From JAAZGD01 sp964383845 (GTDB lineage: Bacteria > Bacillota > Clostridia > Peptostreptococcales > Anaerovoracaceae): a stretch of 52,925 nucleotides of DNA. The notes under the pieces are model-generated. The model had not been told where the DNA came from. It searched no databases and worked only from the letters and a program-made list of their open reading frames with translations. Of the stretch, positions 1 through 8,601 are shown piece by piece. The position numbers were made by a program, and so were the translations under genes. The stretch spans positions 1-52,925 of the forward strand of contig CAYLIF010000008.1 in NCBI GenBank assembly GCA_964383845.1. The letters run 5' to 3'. Every line of letters starts with the position of its first letter. Position 1 is the stretch's first letter.

Positions 1-435
1 GTTATGAAAAGAAGAACAGATAAAGGGGTGGAATTAATGGGTAAGATTTTGGGCTTCAAGCAATTTATAAAAAGTGCGGAGGTGGATAGGATCAACAAGT
101 TAGTTGAAGAAGATCCTTCTTACTTCTACCATATACTTCCCTATGCCTATGTTTTTGACCTTACCAATAAGTGGGCCAAAAACTTTGAAGACATTACCAT
201 GGAACCACCTGAATGGTTGCAATCTAACAATCTAACAGGGAACATGCTTGGACCTTTACTGGTTACGGATATGATGAGAAACACTACAAGAGCATTGGAA
301 AGCAACGTTATTCCTCCAGCATCTCTTAGTGATGGTAGTAAAGGAGGCTTTGGTGGTTCAGGGGGCGGTGGTTTCTCAAGCGGTGGTGGATTTGGTGGCG
401 GCGGTATGGGCGGCGGCGGAGGCGGCGGCTGGTAG
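1..435 (+). CDS. DUF2207 family membrane protein, C-terminal part
   Basis: The reading frame is open at the left edge of the window, so this is the last 144 residues of a longer protein. The visible part resembles the cytoplasmic C-terminus of DUF2207 (predicted membrane) proteins: a KILGFKQFI segment, then LPYAYVFDLTNKWAKNFED and EPPEWL, ending in a glycine/serine-rich tail (FSSGGGFGGGG and similar) that closes with GGGW. No membrane segment is visible here; in this family they lie upstream. The function of DUF2207 proteins is not established. An ATG at position 4 exists, but conserved sequence seems to continue upstream, so I do not treat it as the start. TPM-domain proteins carry similar glycine tails but lack the LPYA...KWAKNFE segment. 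Confidence 0.75.
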   Translation, partial: VMKRRTDKGVELMGKILGFKQFIKSAEVDRINKLVEEDPSYFYHILPYAYVFDLTNKWAKNFEDITMEPPEWLQSNNLTGNMLGPLLVTDMMRNTTRALESNVIPPASLSDGSKGGFGGSGGGGFSSGGGFGGGGMGGGGGGGW

Positions 436-462
436 ACATTTAACTCTTCCTTGTGATATAAT
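433..462 (+). promoter_or_regulatory. candidate promoter for the 60-aa membrane protein
   Basis: TAGACA (433-438), an 18-bp spacer and TATAAT (457-462), with a TG one base before the -10 (extended -10). It overlaps the stop codon of the upstream gene and would start transcription about 20 bases before the next ATG. It is the nearest convincing promoter upstream of dnaE, although a terminator lies in between. Confidence 0.5.
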
Positions 463-487
463 TCAGTATAAAATAGGAGACAAAAAT

Positions 488-670
488 ATGGGTAGTGGTA
501 TCATAGGGAAAATTATTTATTATTGGATTTTTATACTAGGAATTTTATTTATGTCTAAGTTCTTTGGTTTTGCGGACCAAACAAACACTATGATAGTGAC
601 TTTGGTTATAGGAACTTTGGTATATGTAGGTTGGCAATTAATTAAGTTTGGTGCCAACAAGAAAGGATAG
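488..670 (+). CDS. small membrane protein, 60 aa, unknown function
   Basis: This 60-residue protein has two predicted membrane helices: roughly residues 7-24 (IIYYWIFILGILFMSKFFGF) and 31-49 (MIVTLVIGTLVYVGWQLI), followed by a basic tail ending KKG. The ATG at 488 is chosen because TAGGAGA lies 8 bases upstream and the protein begins just before the first helix; the same frame is open further upstream only as a by-product of the glycine-coding repeats of the preceding gene. It has its own candidate promoter and is followed directly by a terminator, so it may be transcribed alone. I do not recognise a family. Confidence 0.6.
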   Translation: MGSGIIGKIIYYWIFILGILFMSKFFGFADQTNTMIVTLVIGTLVYVGWQLIKFGANKKG

Positions 671-675
671 ATAAA

Positions 676-702
676 AGCGCCGGCTCCTCTGGCGCTTTTT
701 TT
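676..702 (+). terminator. rho-independent terminator
   Basis: AGCGCC (676-681) pairs with GGCGCT (691-696) around a 9-base loop and is followed by a run of T to 702. The A-run before the stem makes it potentially bidirectional. The dnaE ATG is only eight bases after the T-tract. Confidence 0.85.
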
Positions 703-709
703 AAAAACA

Positions 710-3700
710 ATGAGCTTTACTCACCTTCACGTCCATACTGAATATAGTTTGCTTGATGGAGCTGCTCGTATCAAAGAGTTAGTCACTCAAACAAAGAAAC
801 TGGGAATGAACTCACTGGCAATTACAGATCATGGTGCCATGTTTGGGGTCATTGATTTTTATCGTGCCTGCAAAAAAGAAGGAATAAAACCCATTATTGG
901 TTGTGAAGTATATACAGCAAGTCGGACTCGTTTACAAAAAGAAGGTGACAAAGATAAAAACCAGGGCCATCTTGTTTTACTAGCAGAGACTCAGGAAGGT
1001 CTTAGTAACTTAATGAAAATTGTTTCTATAGGTTACCTGGAAGGATTTTACTATAAGCCTCGCATAGATAAAGAAACTCTTGCTAAGAATAGTAAAGGCA
1101 TTATTGCCTTGTCAGCATGCCTTGCAGGAGACGTCCAAAGATGTCTATTGAACAATGACTATGAAAGAGCAAAAAATGAAGCCTTAACCTATCAGAAAAT
1201 ATTTGGAAGAGATAACTTTTTTTTAGAACTTCAAGATCAGGGATTGGAAGAGGAAGCGAAGATTTTGCCAGGAATGATAAAAATCCATGAAGAAACTGGC
1301 ATCCCCTTTGTAGCAACTAACGATGTACATTATGTAAATAGAGAAGATGCAGAGGTTCACGATGTACTCTTATGTATTCAAACAGCTTCTACAATAGATG
1401 AAGATGATCGTATGCGATTTCCAAATGACCAATTCTATCTAAAGTCACCCCAAGAAATGATGAGAATATTTTCTGATATTCCAGAGGCAATTGAAAACAC
1501 TGTGAAAATAGCTGAAAGGTGTCAAACGGAATTTACTTTTGGAGAGCTTCATTTACCGGACTTTCAGGCGCCTGATGATAAAGATAATTTTTCCTATCTC
1601 AAGGAACTTTGCCAGAATGGGTTAAAAGAGCGATACGGGGATTCATTTAAAGAACATCAAGAAAGATTGGATTACGAGTTATCTGTAATTGCTAGTATGC
1701 AATATGTAGAATATTTCTTGATAGTATGGGACTTTATTCATTACGCAAAGAGTAAAAGCATAATGGTAGGTCCTGGTAGAGGATCAGCTGCTGGCTCTTT
1801 GGTAGCATATACTCTTGGTATAACAGATATAGATCCCATAAAGTATGGGCTCATATTTGAAAGATTCCTAAATCCCGAAAGAATATCAATGCCTGATATT
1901 GACATAGATTTTTGTTATGAAAGAAGGCAGGAAGTAATTGACTATGTAATAGAAAAGTATGGCTCTGATAAAGTTGCACAAATAATAACCTTTGGAACTA
2001 TGAAAGCAAAGATGGCTATCCGAAGTGTTGGGAAAGCTTTAAATATGAGCTATGGAGAAGTAGACGCTATAGCCAAAGCCATTCCAAATGAACTGGGAAT
2101 TACAATAGATAAAGCTTTAAAAATAAGCCAGGAACTTAGGGAAAAATATGAGGGAGACCTAAGGGTAAAAAAGATTATCGATACAGCCAAAGCTGTAGAA
2201 GGCATGCCACGACATGCCTCAACCCATGCGGCAGGAGTTGTAATATCAAAAATGAATTTAAATGAATATGTTCCTTTATACTTAGCAGATAAAGGAATAT
2301 CTACCCAGTTTACTATGAATACCATCGAAGAACTGGGACTCTTAAAAATGGACTTTTTAGGTCTAAGAAACCTTACAGTAATACAAGATGCATTGGCAAT
2401 GATAAAAGAGAACCATGGCTTAGATATAGATTTCTCGAAAATGGACTATAACGACCCAAAAGTTTATGAAATTATTTCTGCTGGCAACACTGAGGGTTTG
2501 TTTCAATTAGAATCTCCTGGAATGACGCAGTTTATGAAAAACCAAAAACCGGATTGCTTTGAGGACATTGTAGCAGGGATCTCTTTATATAGGCCTGGGC
2601 CTATGGCCTCAATTCCAACATACATTGCAAATAAAAAACGCCCTGAAGGAATTGAATATCTTCACGAAAGCCTAGTTCCTATTTTAGAGGTTACATATGG
2701 ATGTTTGGTTTATCAAGAACAAGTAATGGAAATTGTTCGGGATTTGGCTGGATATTCTTACGGCCGTTCAGATCTTGTTAGAAGAGCAATGAGTAAGAAG
2801 AAGATGGATGTTATGTTGAAAGAGCAAGAGGCTTTTATCCATGGTAATGAAGAAGTACCAGGTTGTAAATCCCGGGGTATTCCTGAAGATATAGCAGCAG
2901 AAATTTTCAATCAAATGGTTAGCTTTGCGGAATATGCTTTCAATAAATCCCATGCTGCTGCCTATGCAGTAATTGCTTATGAGACAGGATATCTTAAAGC
3001 AAACTATCCTGTTGAATTCATGGCAGCCCTAATGACTTCCGTTATGGGGGATGCTCCCTATATAGCTCGTTATATAAGAAATTGTAATGATATGGGAATC
3101 CCTGTACTAGCTCCTGATATAAATAAATCAGGGAAAAAATTCACTGTTGATGGTGAAAAAATTCGTTTTGGTCTTATGGGGGTAAAGAATGTTGGGGAAG
3201 GCATGATAGATGCGATTATAATGGCAAGAGAAAAAAAAGGAATACCTAATGACATAGTTTCATTCATTCAGCAGATTGATAGTGGAGAACTTAATAAGAA
3301 AGCACTTGAAAGTCTTATAAAGGCTGGAGCATTTGATGAAATGCATGATAACAGAGCCCAGCTCATCGCTATGAGCGAGGGTCTCTTAACCTCTGCCCAA
3401 AATGACGCAAGAAAGAATATTGCAGGTCAAGTTTCTTTTTTCACTAGTTCGCAAGACGATGCTTGTGTGATTCCAACCCTATGTATTCCTTTCCCCGATA
3501 TAAGGAATTTCGATAAAAAAATGCTAATGACTTTGGAAAAAGAAAATCTAGGAGTTTATTTGTCTGATCATCCTCTAAACGCCCTTAGGAAGCAAATTGA
3601 AAGAAAGATATCAATAACAAGCGACCAACTTGTTAGGGCGGGGGAAGAAGAAATAGATGACATCCGTGATGGAATGGATGCTGTAGTTGCAGGAATCATT

Positions 3701-4165
3701 GTTTCGAAAAAAACTCTTGTAACTAAAAATGGACAAATGATGGCTTTTATTGATGTAGAAGATTTTTTTGGCATCATTGAGATTGTGGTTTTTCCAAGAA
3801 CCTATGAGTCTTGCCAACAGTTTCTTGATGAAGATAACATAATTGTGGTTAAAGGCACGGTTAATTTTAAAGAGGAAGAAACTCCGAAAATATTGGCTAG
3901 CCAAATTTCTTTAATGGATGAGGAAGAAGAACTTCTTAAGATTAAAATTTTCGGTAAAAGTGATTCAGAGGATGAAATAAAGGGAATCAAAGAGATATTG
4001 AAAATATTCCCTGGTACTTGTCCAGTTATGATATATATAGAAAATTCGGGGAAAAAGTTTAAAGCAACTAGAGAGTTTTGGATTCAACCCTGTGATGAAC
4101 TGATAGATAAATTAGCATCACAGTTTGGAACTGAAAACGTTAAAATGTGTGGGGGTAGCAAATGA
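710..4165 (+). CDS. dnaE: DNA polymerase III alpha subunit, DnaE type
   Basis: Replicative C-family polymerase of 1151 residues, the usual DnaE length. The PHP domain opens at residue 5 with HLHVHTEYSLLDG, so the ATG at 710 is the only sensible start. The palm holds PDIDIDF (395-401) with acidic residues D396, D398 and D400, and a third aspartate, D548, in LLKMDFLGLRNL. Helix-hairpin-helix sequence follows around 830-890, a clamp-binding-like motif QVSFF lies at 907-911, and an OB-fold (VAGIIVSKKTLVTKNG) at about 985-1060. No Shine-Dalgarno is visible: the upstream bases are a terminator T-run and TTAAAAACA. The stop overlaps the pfkA start by four bases (ATGA). Bacillota usually also have PolC, which is not in this window. 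Identification is secure. Confidence 0.97.
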   Translation: MSFTHLHVHTEYSLLDGAARIKELVTQTKKLGMNSLAITDHGAMFGVIDFYRACKKEGIKPIIGCEVYTASRTRLQKEGDKDKNQGHLVLLAETQEGLSNLMKIVSIGYLEGFYYKPRIDKETLAKNSKGIIALSACLAGDVQRCLLNNDYERAKNEALTYQKIFGRDNFFLELQDQGLEEEAKILPGMIKIHEETGIPFVATNDVHYVNREDAEVHDVLLCIQTASTIDEDDRMRFPNDQFYLKSPQEMMRIFSDIPEAIENTVKIAERCQTEFTFGELHLPDFQAPDDKDNFSYLKELCQNGLKERYGDSFKEHQERLDYELSVIASMQYVEYFLIVWDFIHYAKSKSIMVGPGRGSAAGSLVAYTLGITDIDPIKYGLIFERFLNPERISMPDIDIDFCYERRQEVIDYVIEKYGSDKVAQIITFGTMKAKMAIRSVGKALNMSYGEVDAIAKAIPNELGITIDKALKISQELREKYEGDLRVKKIIDTAKAVEGMPRHASTHAAGVVISKMNLNEYVPLYLADKGISTQFTMNTIEELGLLKMDFLGLRNLTVIQDALAMIKENHGLDIDFSKMDYNDPKVYEIISAGNTEGLFQLESPGMTQFMKNQKPDCFEDIVAGISLYRPGPMASIPTYIANKKRPEGIEYLHESLVPILEVTYGCLVYQEQVMEIVRDLAGYSYGRSDLVRRAMSKKKMDVMLKEQEAFIHGNEEVPGCKSRGIPEDIAAEIFNQMVSFAEYAFNKSHAAAYAVIAYETGYLKANYPVEFMAALMTSVMGDAPYIARYIRNCNDMGIPVLAPDINKSGKKFTVDGEKIRFGLMGVKNVGEGMIDAIIMAREKKGIPNDIVSFIQQIDSGELNKKALESLIKAGAFDEMHDNRAQLIAMSEGLLTSAQNDARKNIAGQVSFFTSSQDDACVIPTLCIPFPDIRNFDKKMLMTLEKENLGVYLSDHPLNALRKQIERKISITSDQLVRAGEEEIDDIRDGMDAVVAGIIVSKKTLVTKNGQMMAFIDVEDFFGIIEIVVFPRTYESCQQFLDEDNIIVVKGTVNFKEEETPKILASQISLMDEEEELLKIKIFGKSDSEDEIKGIKEILKIFPGTCPVMIYIENSGKKFKATREFWIQPCDELIDKLASQFGTENVKMCGGSK

Positions 4166-5124
4166 AAACCATAGGAGTATTGACCAGCGGTGGAGACGCA
4201 CCTGGAATGAACGCTGCCATTAGAGCGGCAGTAAGAGGCGGAATATACCATGGCCTAAAGGTTTATGGAATAGAAAGAGGTTTCGATGGTCTAATGGAGG
4301 GAGAAATAAGAGAGATGAACGTTTCTTCTGTTTCAGATATCCTTCATAAGGGTGGAACTATGCTTAGAACTGCACGCTCTGAGAGATTTATGACGGATGA
4401 TGGCTTTAAAAGAGCTTTGAATATGTTGGACAGCTTTTCTATAGACGGATTGATTATTATCGGTGGAGATGGTTCAATGACAGGTGGATTAAAGCTTGAC
4501 GAAGCAGGAATAACGGTTATGGGAATTCCAGGAACTATCGATAACGATCTTGGGTATACGGATTTTTCTATAGGTTTTGATACAGCGGTAAACACTGTTC
4601 TGAGTTCAATAAGCAACATTAGAGATACCTCATCTTCTCATGAAAGAAGTACAGTTATTGAGGTTATGGGACGGTTATGTGGAGATATTGCATTATACGC
4701 TGGAGTTACAGGAGGAGCAGAGACAATTCTTATACCTGAATTGCCTGTGGATATAAATGCAGTTTGTAAAAAGATAATCCAAGGGAGGAACCGAGGGAAG
4801 CTACATAACATTATAGTTAAAGCAGAAGGTGTACCTATAAAATCCGAAGAACTAGCGGCTGTTATCAAGGAGCGTACTGGTGTTGATACAAAAATCGTTG
4901 TACTAAGCTATGTCCAAAGAGGTGGGTCTCCAACAGCCAGAGACAGAATGCTTGCAAGCAGAATGGCATATAAAGCAGTAGAACTGCTCCGTGACGACAG
5001 CTCAAGTAAAGCAATTGGGACAAATGGCAATGCTATAGTTTCATATAATTTATCTGATGCCTTAAAGATGACAAGAGATGTTGAAAAAGAGTTTTTGGAA
5101 CTAGCAGACGTATTGTCAATATAA
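4162..5124 (+). CDS. pfkA: ATP-dependent 6-phosphofructokinase
   Basis: Phosphorylates fructose 6-phosphate to fructose 1,6-bisphosphate, the committed step of glycolysis. The 320-residue protein keeps E. coli PfkA numbering closely: the nucleotide loop SGGDAPGMN starts at residue 9, R72 is present, GGDGS falls at 101-105 and PGTIDND at 123-129 with catalytic D127. Gly at 104 and Gly at 124 indicate ATP rather than pyrophosphate as phosphoryl donor, since PPi enzymes carry Asp and Lys there. The start overlaps the dnaE stop (ATGA), preceded by GGGGGT, so the two genes are probably co-transcribed; dnaE-pfkA adjacency is common in Bacillota. Pyruvate kinase, which often follows, is missing here; the next gene is dinB on the opposite strand. 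Confidence 0.97.
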   Translation: MKTIGVLTSGGDAPGMNAAIRAAVRGGIYHGLKVYGIERGFDGLMEGEIREMNVSSVSDILHKGGTMLRTARSERFMTDDGFKRALNMLDSFSIDGLIIIGGDGSMTGGLKLDEAGITVMGIPGTIDNDLGYTDFSIGFDTAVNTVLSSISNIRDTSSSHERSTVIEVMGRLCGDIALYAGVTGGAETILIPELPVDINAVCKKIIQGRNRGKLHNIIVKAEGVPIKSEELAAVIKERTGVDTKIVVLSYVQRGGSPTARDRMLASRMAYKAVELLRDDSSSKAIGTNGNAIVSYNLSDALKMTRDVEKEFLELADVLSI

Positions 5125-5139
5125 TTTGAAATTAGACAG

Positions 5140-6363
5140 TTATTCTTCTTCTCTTATCTCTTCTAGATCAATGCCAATATCATTTTGCAGTACTTGTCCA
5201 TAGTTTATAGCGCCAACGCCATATTTGCTACGTATTTTATCTAGAGTACGCTCAAGTTTTTCTGCACCTTCTATTTTTTTATCCAAGGATTTGAACAAGT
5301 TGATTTGTTCATCTTCACCTTCGTCTGATAGATTTATTGCAGTGATAGTTAACAAACGAATAGCCTGTTTTTTAATTCTAGCATTGGAAGTTAAATCCAA
5401 TGCTGCTTTTTTTATTTCCACAGCGAGATTGCTAGGAGTATCTAGCTGCTTTTGTCTATGTACCGTTTGAAAAGCTGGATCCTTTATTTCTACCTTAACC
5501 CCTGAAGCTTTCATTCGATACTGTCTTAGCCTGCTGGCAACAGTATCTGAAAGAGCAACTATTGCGGTAAGAATATCCTCTTCTGAAACAAGATCTCTTC
5601 TAAAGGTAATACCGTTACCTACAGATTTTATTTTTTTCCTTTCTGAGGCCAAGGCTACTGCTTCTTTGTCTAAACCATTTGCATAATCATGAACCATGGC
5701 TCCATGCTTACCGAATTGTAATATAATGCTATTTCTATCATAGCAGGCTAAATCCCCTATAGTTTGAATTCTCAACCGATTAAACCTTTCTGTCATAACT
5801 CGACCCACAAAAAATAGTTCTTCAACGGGTAGAGGCCATAGGATTTCACGGTAGTTTTCTTGAGTTATAACCGTAGTTGCGTCAGGTTTTTTATATTCAG
5901 AACCCATTTTGGCAAAAATCTTGTTAAAGGAAACTCCTACTGAAAGGGTTAGGTCTAGCTCTTTTTTTATTGTATAACGAATATGGTCTGCTATTTCACT
6001 TCCTGTGCCAAGTAATTGCCGGCTTGCTGTCACATCCAACCAAGATTCATCAATACTGAAGGGTTCAACCAAATCGGTATATCGATAATAAATATCGTTT
6101 ATAAGTTTAGAATAAAAGCTATATTTTTCATGGTGGGGAGGAACTACCTTTAAAGCAGGACATTTTTTTCTTGCTTGCCAAATAGTTTCTGCAGTCTTAA
6201 CTCCAGCTAATTTAGCAATTTCATTTTTCGCAACAATAATACCATGTCGGTTTTTGGGATTACCACATACCGCCATAGGTTGGTCTCGAAGCTCTGGTAG
6301 ATCAAGAAGTTCCACAGAAGCAAAAAAACCATTCATATCACAATGTAAAATAGTTCTATCCAT
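5140..6363 (-). CDS. dinB: DNA polymerase IV (Y-family translesion polymerase)
   Basis: Error-prone Y-family polymerase of 407 residues. Motifs: HCDMNGFFASVE at 7-18 with metal ligand D9 and the steric-gate aromatic region F13/F14; FSIDESWLD at 102-110 with D105 and E106; SVGVSFNKIFAKMGS in the palm; and a sliding-clamp-binding motif QINLF at 353-357. The start is placed at 6363 (MDRTILHCD) because the family starts here; the frame stays open 19 codons further up but that stretch (MFFGGILVFF...) is not family-like. No Shine-Dalgarno precedes the ATG, and TATAAT sits exactly six bases upstream, so the mRNA may be leaderless. It is the only minus-strand gene here and converges on pfkA with a 15-base gap. 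I see no LexA-type box. Confidence 0.95.
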   Translation of the reverse strand: MDRTILHCDMNGFFASVELLDLPELRDQPMAVCGNPKNRHGIIVAKNEIAKLAGVKTAETIWQARKKCPALKVVPPHHEKYSFYSKLINDIYYRYTDLVEPFSIDESWLDVTASRQLLGTGSEIADHIRYTIKKELDLTLSVGVSFNKIFAKMGSEYKKPDATTVITQENYREILWPLPVEELFFVGRVMTERFNRLRIQTIGDLACYDRNSIILQFGKHGAMVHDYANGLDKEAVALASERKKIKSVGNGITFRRDLVSEEDILTAIVALSDTVASRLRQYRMKASGVKVEIKDPAFQTVHRQKQLDTPSNLAVEIKKAALDLTSNARIKKQAIRLLTITAINLSDEGEDEQINLFKSLDKKIEGAEKLERTLDKIRSKYGVGAINYGQVLQNDIGIDLEEIREEE

Positions 6364-6369
6364 ATATAG

Positions 6370-6375
6370 ATTATA
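6370..6375 (-). promoter_or_regulatory. candidate -10 box of dinB (leaderless type)
   Basis: TATAAT on the minus strand, separated by six bases from the dinB ATG at 6363-6361. With a normal -10 to +1 distance the A of the ATG would be the first transcribed base. No good -35 is visible at 16-18 bp (TGTTTT at 17 bp) and there is no TGn extension, so the assignment rests on the hexamer and its spacing. Confidence 0.4.
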
Positions 6376-6508
6376 TAACGTAAATGTGATAAAAAACACT
6401 AAAATTCCACCAAAAAACAAGGGCCTTTGTGTTATACTAGTCTTGCGCTACATTTTGATATTAAAAAACTACTTTTATAAAACATAAATAGGATGGAGCT
6501 AATAAATT

Positions 6509-6892
6509 ATGAAGAAAAACATTATGGTATGTGTAACACAGCAAAAAACTTGTGATAGATTAATTAATTACGGGTTTGAGCTACAAGAAAATAGTAAGGG
6601 AGAGCTTTTTATCATTCATGTTGCCCATTATGAATTCAAGTTTTTAGGAAATACTGAAGAAGGTGAAGCTTTAGACTATTTATATGAAAAAGCCGTAGAG
6701 TATGGAGCCAACTTAACAGTGGTGCGCTCAAACCATGTTTTTGATACTTTGGTAGATTTAGTTGAGAAAAACAAGATAACACATCTGATTTTGGGTCAAT
6801 CAGGGGAAACAAATGAACCAAATAATATTATTGGCTTGCTAGAAGAAAGATTAAAAAAGAATACAGAAATATTGGTAGTTCCTGCTGAATAA
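6509..6892 (+). CDS. universal stress protein-like (UspA fold), 127 aa
   Basis: A single small alpha/beta domain of the UspA/adenine-nucleotide alpha-hydrolase type. It begins KKNIMVCVTQQKTCDRLI, where family members start with beta-strand 1 and the first helix; strand 2 is GELFIIHVAH, strand 4 is THLILGQSGE, and it ends with strand 5, TEILVVPAE. The classical ATP-binding GX2GX9G(S/T) signature is not clean (LGQSGETNEPNN), so nucleotide binding is uncertain. The closest similarity by eye is to the Usp-like segment of KdpD sensor kinases. The ATG is preceded by GGATGGAG. It stands alone between divergent dinB and an operon with its own promoter. Confidence 0.7.
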   Translation: MKKNIMVCVTQQKTCDRLINYGFELQENSKGELFIIHVAHYEFKFLGNTEEGEALDYLYEKAVEYGANLTVVRSNHVFDTLVDLVEKNKITHLILGQSGETNEPNNIIGLLEERLKKNTEILVVPAE

Positions 6893-6905
6893 CAATCTGC
6901 CAATA

Positions 6906-6934
6906 TTGACGAGTGTTTTCAATAAAGCTATAAT
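6906..6934 (+). promoter_or_regulatory. sigma-A type promoter of the HdeD-like operon
   Basis: TTGACG (6906-6911), exactly 17 bp, TATAAT (6929-6934). Transcription would start near 6941, about 20 bases before the GTG start. One of the best promoter matches in the window. Confidence 0.75.
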
Positions 6935-6962
6935 AAAAACAGAATTTTAGGAGGACTTACCT

Positions 6963-7469
6963 GTGCGAATTTCGTCGATTTTAGTAGGAGTGGGGCTAGT
7001 TTTTACAAGTGTTTGGTGTATTGCACATCCAGGAGCTACATATTTATCTTTAGCATTTTTATTGGGGGCAATAATGTTACTACACGGAATAACCGCTATT
7101 TTTGGTTATTTATCTATACGTGTACCTAAGAAAACAGGCCCAGGTTGGCTTCTTGCAGATGGAATGGTGACAACAATTCTTTCTTTGTTGATACTTTCAA
7201 ACCAGTTAGTGGCAGATTCTGCTGTTCCTGTATTCTTTGGTCTTTGGATAATGCATTCAGGTGTTGCTAGAATAGTTTTTAGTGTTAATGAAAATTATAA
7301 AAAGAACATATGGCTTTTGATATTAGGGACTATTTGTGTGTTAACTGGTGTTTATCTTTTTGTTGATGCAGTGTTATTTGATTTCACTTTAATTTCTCTT
7401 GTAGGCTTCACATTCCTTTTACAAGGAGTAAATATGCTTTATTTAGGCGCTTCATCAGATAGCGAGTAA
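6963..7469 (+). CDS. HdeD/DUF308-like membrane protein
   Basis: A 168-residue protein with about six hydrophobic helices in the pattern of HdeD/DUF308 proteins, for example ILVGVGLVFTSVWCIAHPG at the N-terminus and FLLGAIMLLHGITAIFGYL next. Short polar loops separate the helices; no signal peptide or enzymatic motif is visible. E. coli HdeD is tied to acid resistance, but that role cannot be assumed here. The start is GTG at 6963, supported by AGGAGG eight bases upstream. It is the first gene of an operon with the AI-2E-family permease and PspC protein, driven by the promoter at 6906. Confidence 0.75.
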   Translation: MRISSILVGVGLVFTSVWCIAHPGATYLSLAFLLGAIMLLHGITAIFGYLSIRVPKKTGPGWLLADGMVTTILSLLILSNQLVADSAVPVFFGLWIMHSGVARIVFSVNENYKKNIWLLILGTICVLTGVYLFVDAVLFDFTLISLVGFTFLLQGVNMLYLGASSDSE

Positions 7470-7479
7470 GGATGATTAT

Positions 7480-8595
7480 ATGACAGATCAAATAATTCCT
7501 GAAGAAAAAAAGCAAAAAGTCATATCCTTGATAGTCATATTTGGGTTGCTGATGACTGTTTGGTATATGTTAGATCTTATGCTTTTGACCTTTTTATTAA
7601 CCTTTATCTTTTACCACTTACTGGAAAAGATACAGTCAAGATATGTTAAGGTTTTGGGGAGACGATTACCTGATATAATCATCTTATTCTTTATTTATGG
7701 TATCTTTATCTTATTAATAAGCTTATTTAGTATTGAGATATTCCCTAAGCTTGTTCGTCAAGTCAATATTATTGCTAACGCCTTGGGGAATTTTGATATT
7801 GCCGCCGTAAAAGCTGTTACGGGAGAAAGAGTTACAGCTCTTCTTTCGGGAATTGATTTTAATAGCTACATAAGCCAAGCCGGCAATTTATTGGCAGGAG
7901 CTTTTGGAATGGTAAGCACCATTGTAATCAAATTTGTTATTGCAATGATTCTCAGTTTTGCGATTGTGGCTGAGAAAAAGAAAATCGCACAATTTGGCAT
8001 AAATGTTTCAAAAAGTCAAATATCCTATATTTATGAATACTTTATAATATATGGCGGTGGATTCTGCAAAACCTTTGGCCAAGTCATGAAAGTACAAGTG
8101 TTAATTGCTTTTATCAACTCCATCCTTACTATGGTTGCTTTGAGCATTTTTGGCTATCCAGCTATTGGTGGATTAGGATTGATGGTCTTTCTTTTAGGAC
8201 TGATACCTGTAGCAGGGGTCATAATTTCTTTTATACCTTTGACGGTAATTGGTTTTTCTATCGGCGGACTTGTGATGGTAGGAAAAGTCGTAATCTATAT
8301 TTTACTTCTTCATGCCTTTGAAGCCTATATCTTAAATCCCAAGTTGATGTCTAGGAAAACCAGACTACCTGTATGTTTTGTTTTTCTAATACTTTTAATT
8401 GGTGAACATTACTTAGGTATATGGGGACTTTTGATAGGAGTACCAGTGTTTATATTCCTTATGACTGCTTTTAATGTGGATTACAAAGTAATGGATGAAT
8501 CGAAGAGGAAAAGAGCAAAATGTGAAGCAGAAAGTAACTCAGAAGGCAACTCTGAAATAAAAACAGATAATGAACCTGATAATAGAGAGGTTTAA
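7480..8595 (+). CDS. AI-2E transporter family (PerM/TqsA-like) permease
   Basis: A 371-residue polytopic membrane protein with the layout of the AI-2E_transport family: two or three N-terminal helices (residues 14-50 and 62-85), an amphipathic soluble region (about 86-150), then a cluster of helices with the conserved glycine/proline-rich segment GLMVFLLGLIPVAGVIISF and the later EAYILNPKLMSRKT. The C-terminus is a charged tail. The family name comes from E. coli TqsA; most members are not autoinducer transporters, and a related Bacillus member is an Na+/H+ antiporter, so the substrate is left open. It lies 10 bases after the HdeD-like gene, with GGATG as ribosome site. Confidence 0.85.
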   Translation: MTDQIIPEEKKQKVISLIVIFGLLMTVWYMLDLMLLTFLLTFIFYHLLEKIQSRYVKVLGRRLPDIIILFFIYGIFILLISLFSIEIFPKLVRQVNIIANALGNFDIAAVKAVTGERVTALLSGIDFNSYISQAGNLLAGAFGMVSTIVIKFVIAMILSFAIVAEKKKIAQFGINVSKSQISYIYEYFIIYGGGFCKTFGQVMKVQVLIAFINSILTMVALSIFGYPAIGGLGLMVFLLGLIPVAGVIISFIPLTVIGFSIGGLVMVGKVVIYILLLHAFEAYILNPKLMSRKTRLPVCFVFLILLIGEHYLGIWGLLIGVPVFIFLMTAFNVDYKVMDESKRKRAKCEAESNSEGNSEIKTDNEPDNREV

Positions 8596-8601
8596 AATAC
8601 A

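Noticed and set aside
329..487. Upstream extension of the 60-aa membrane protein gene
   Set aside because: The open frame there arises from GGT/GGC repeats of the DUF2207 glycine tail read out of frame; the ribosome site supports ATG 488.
5125..5139. Convergent terminator between pfkA and dinB
   Set aside because: The 15-base gap has no stem-loop; a terminator, if present, would have to lie within coding sequence.
6364..6430. LexA/SOS box controlling dinB
   Set aside because: I found no GAAC-N4-GTTC-like palindrome upstream of dinB.
7480..8595. Quorum-sensing (AI-2) export function for the AI-2E-family permease
   Set aside because: The name is historical; sequence does not show the substrate and there is no luxS or lsr gene nearby.
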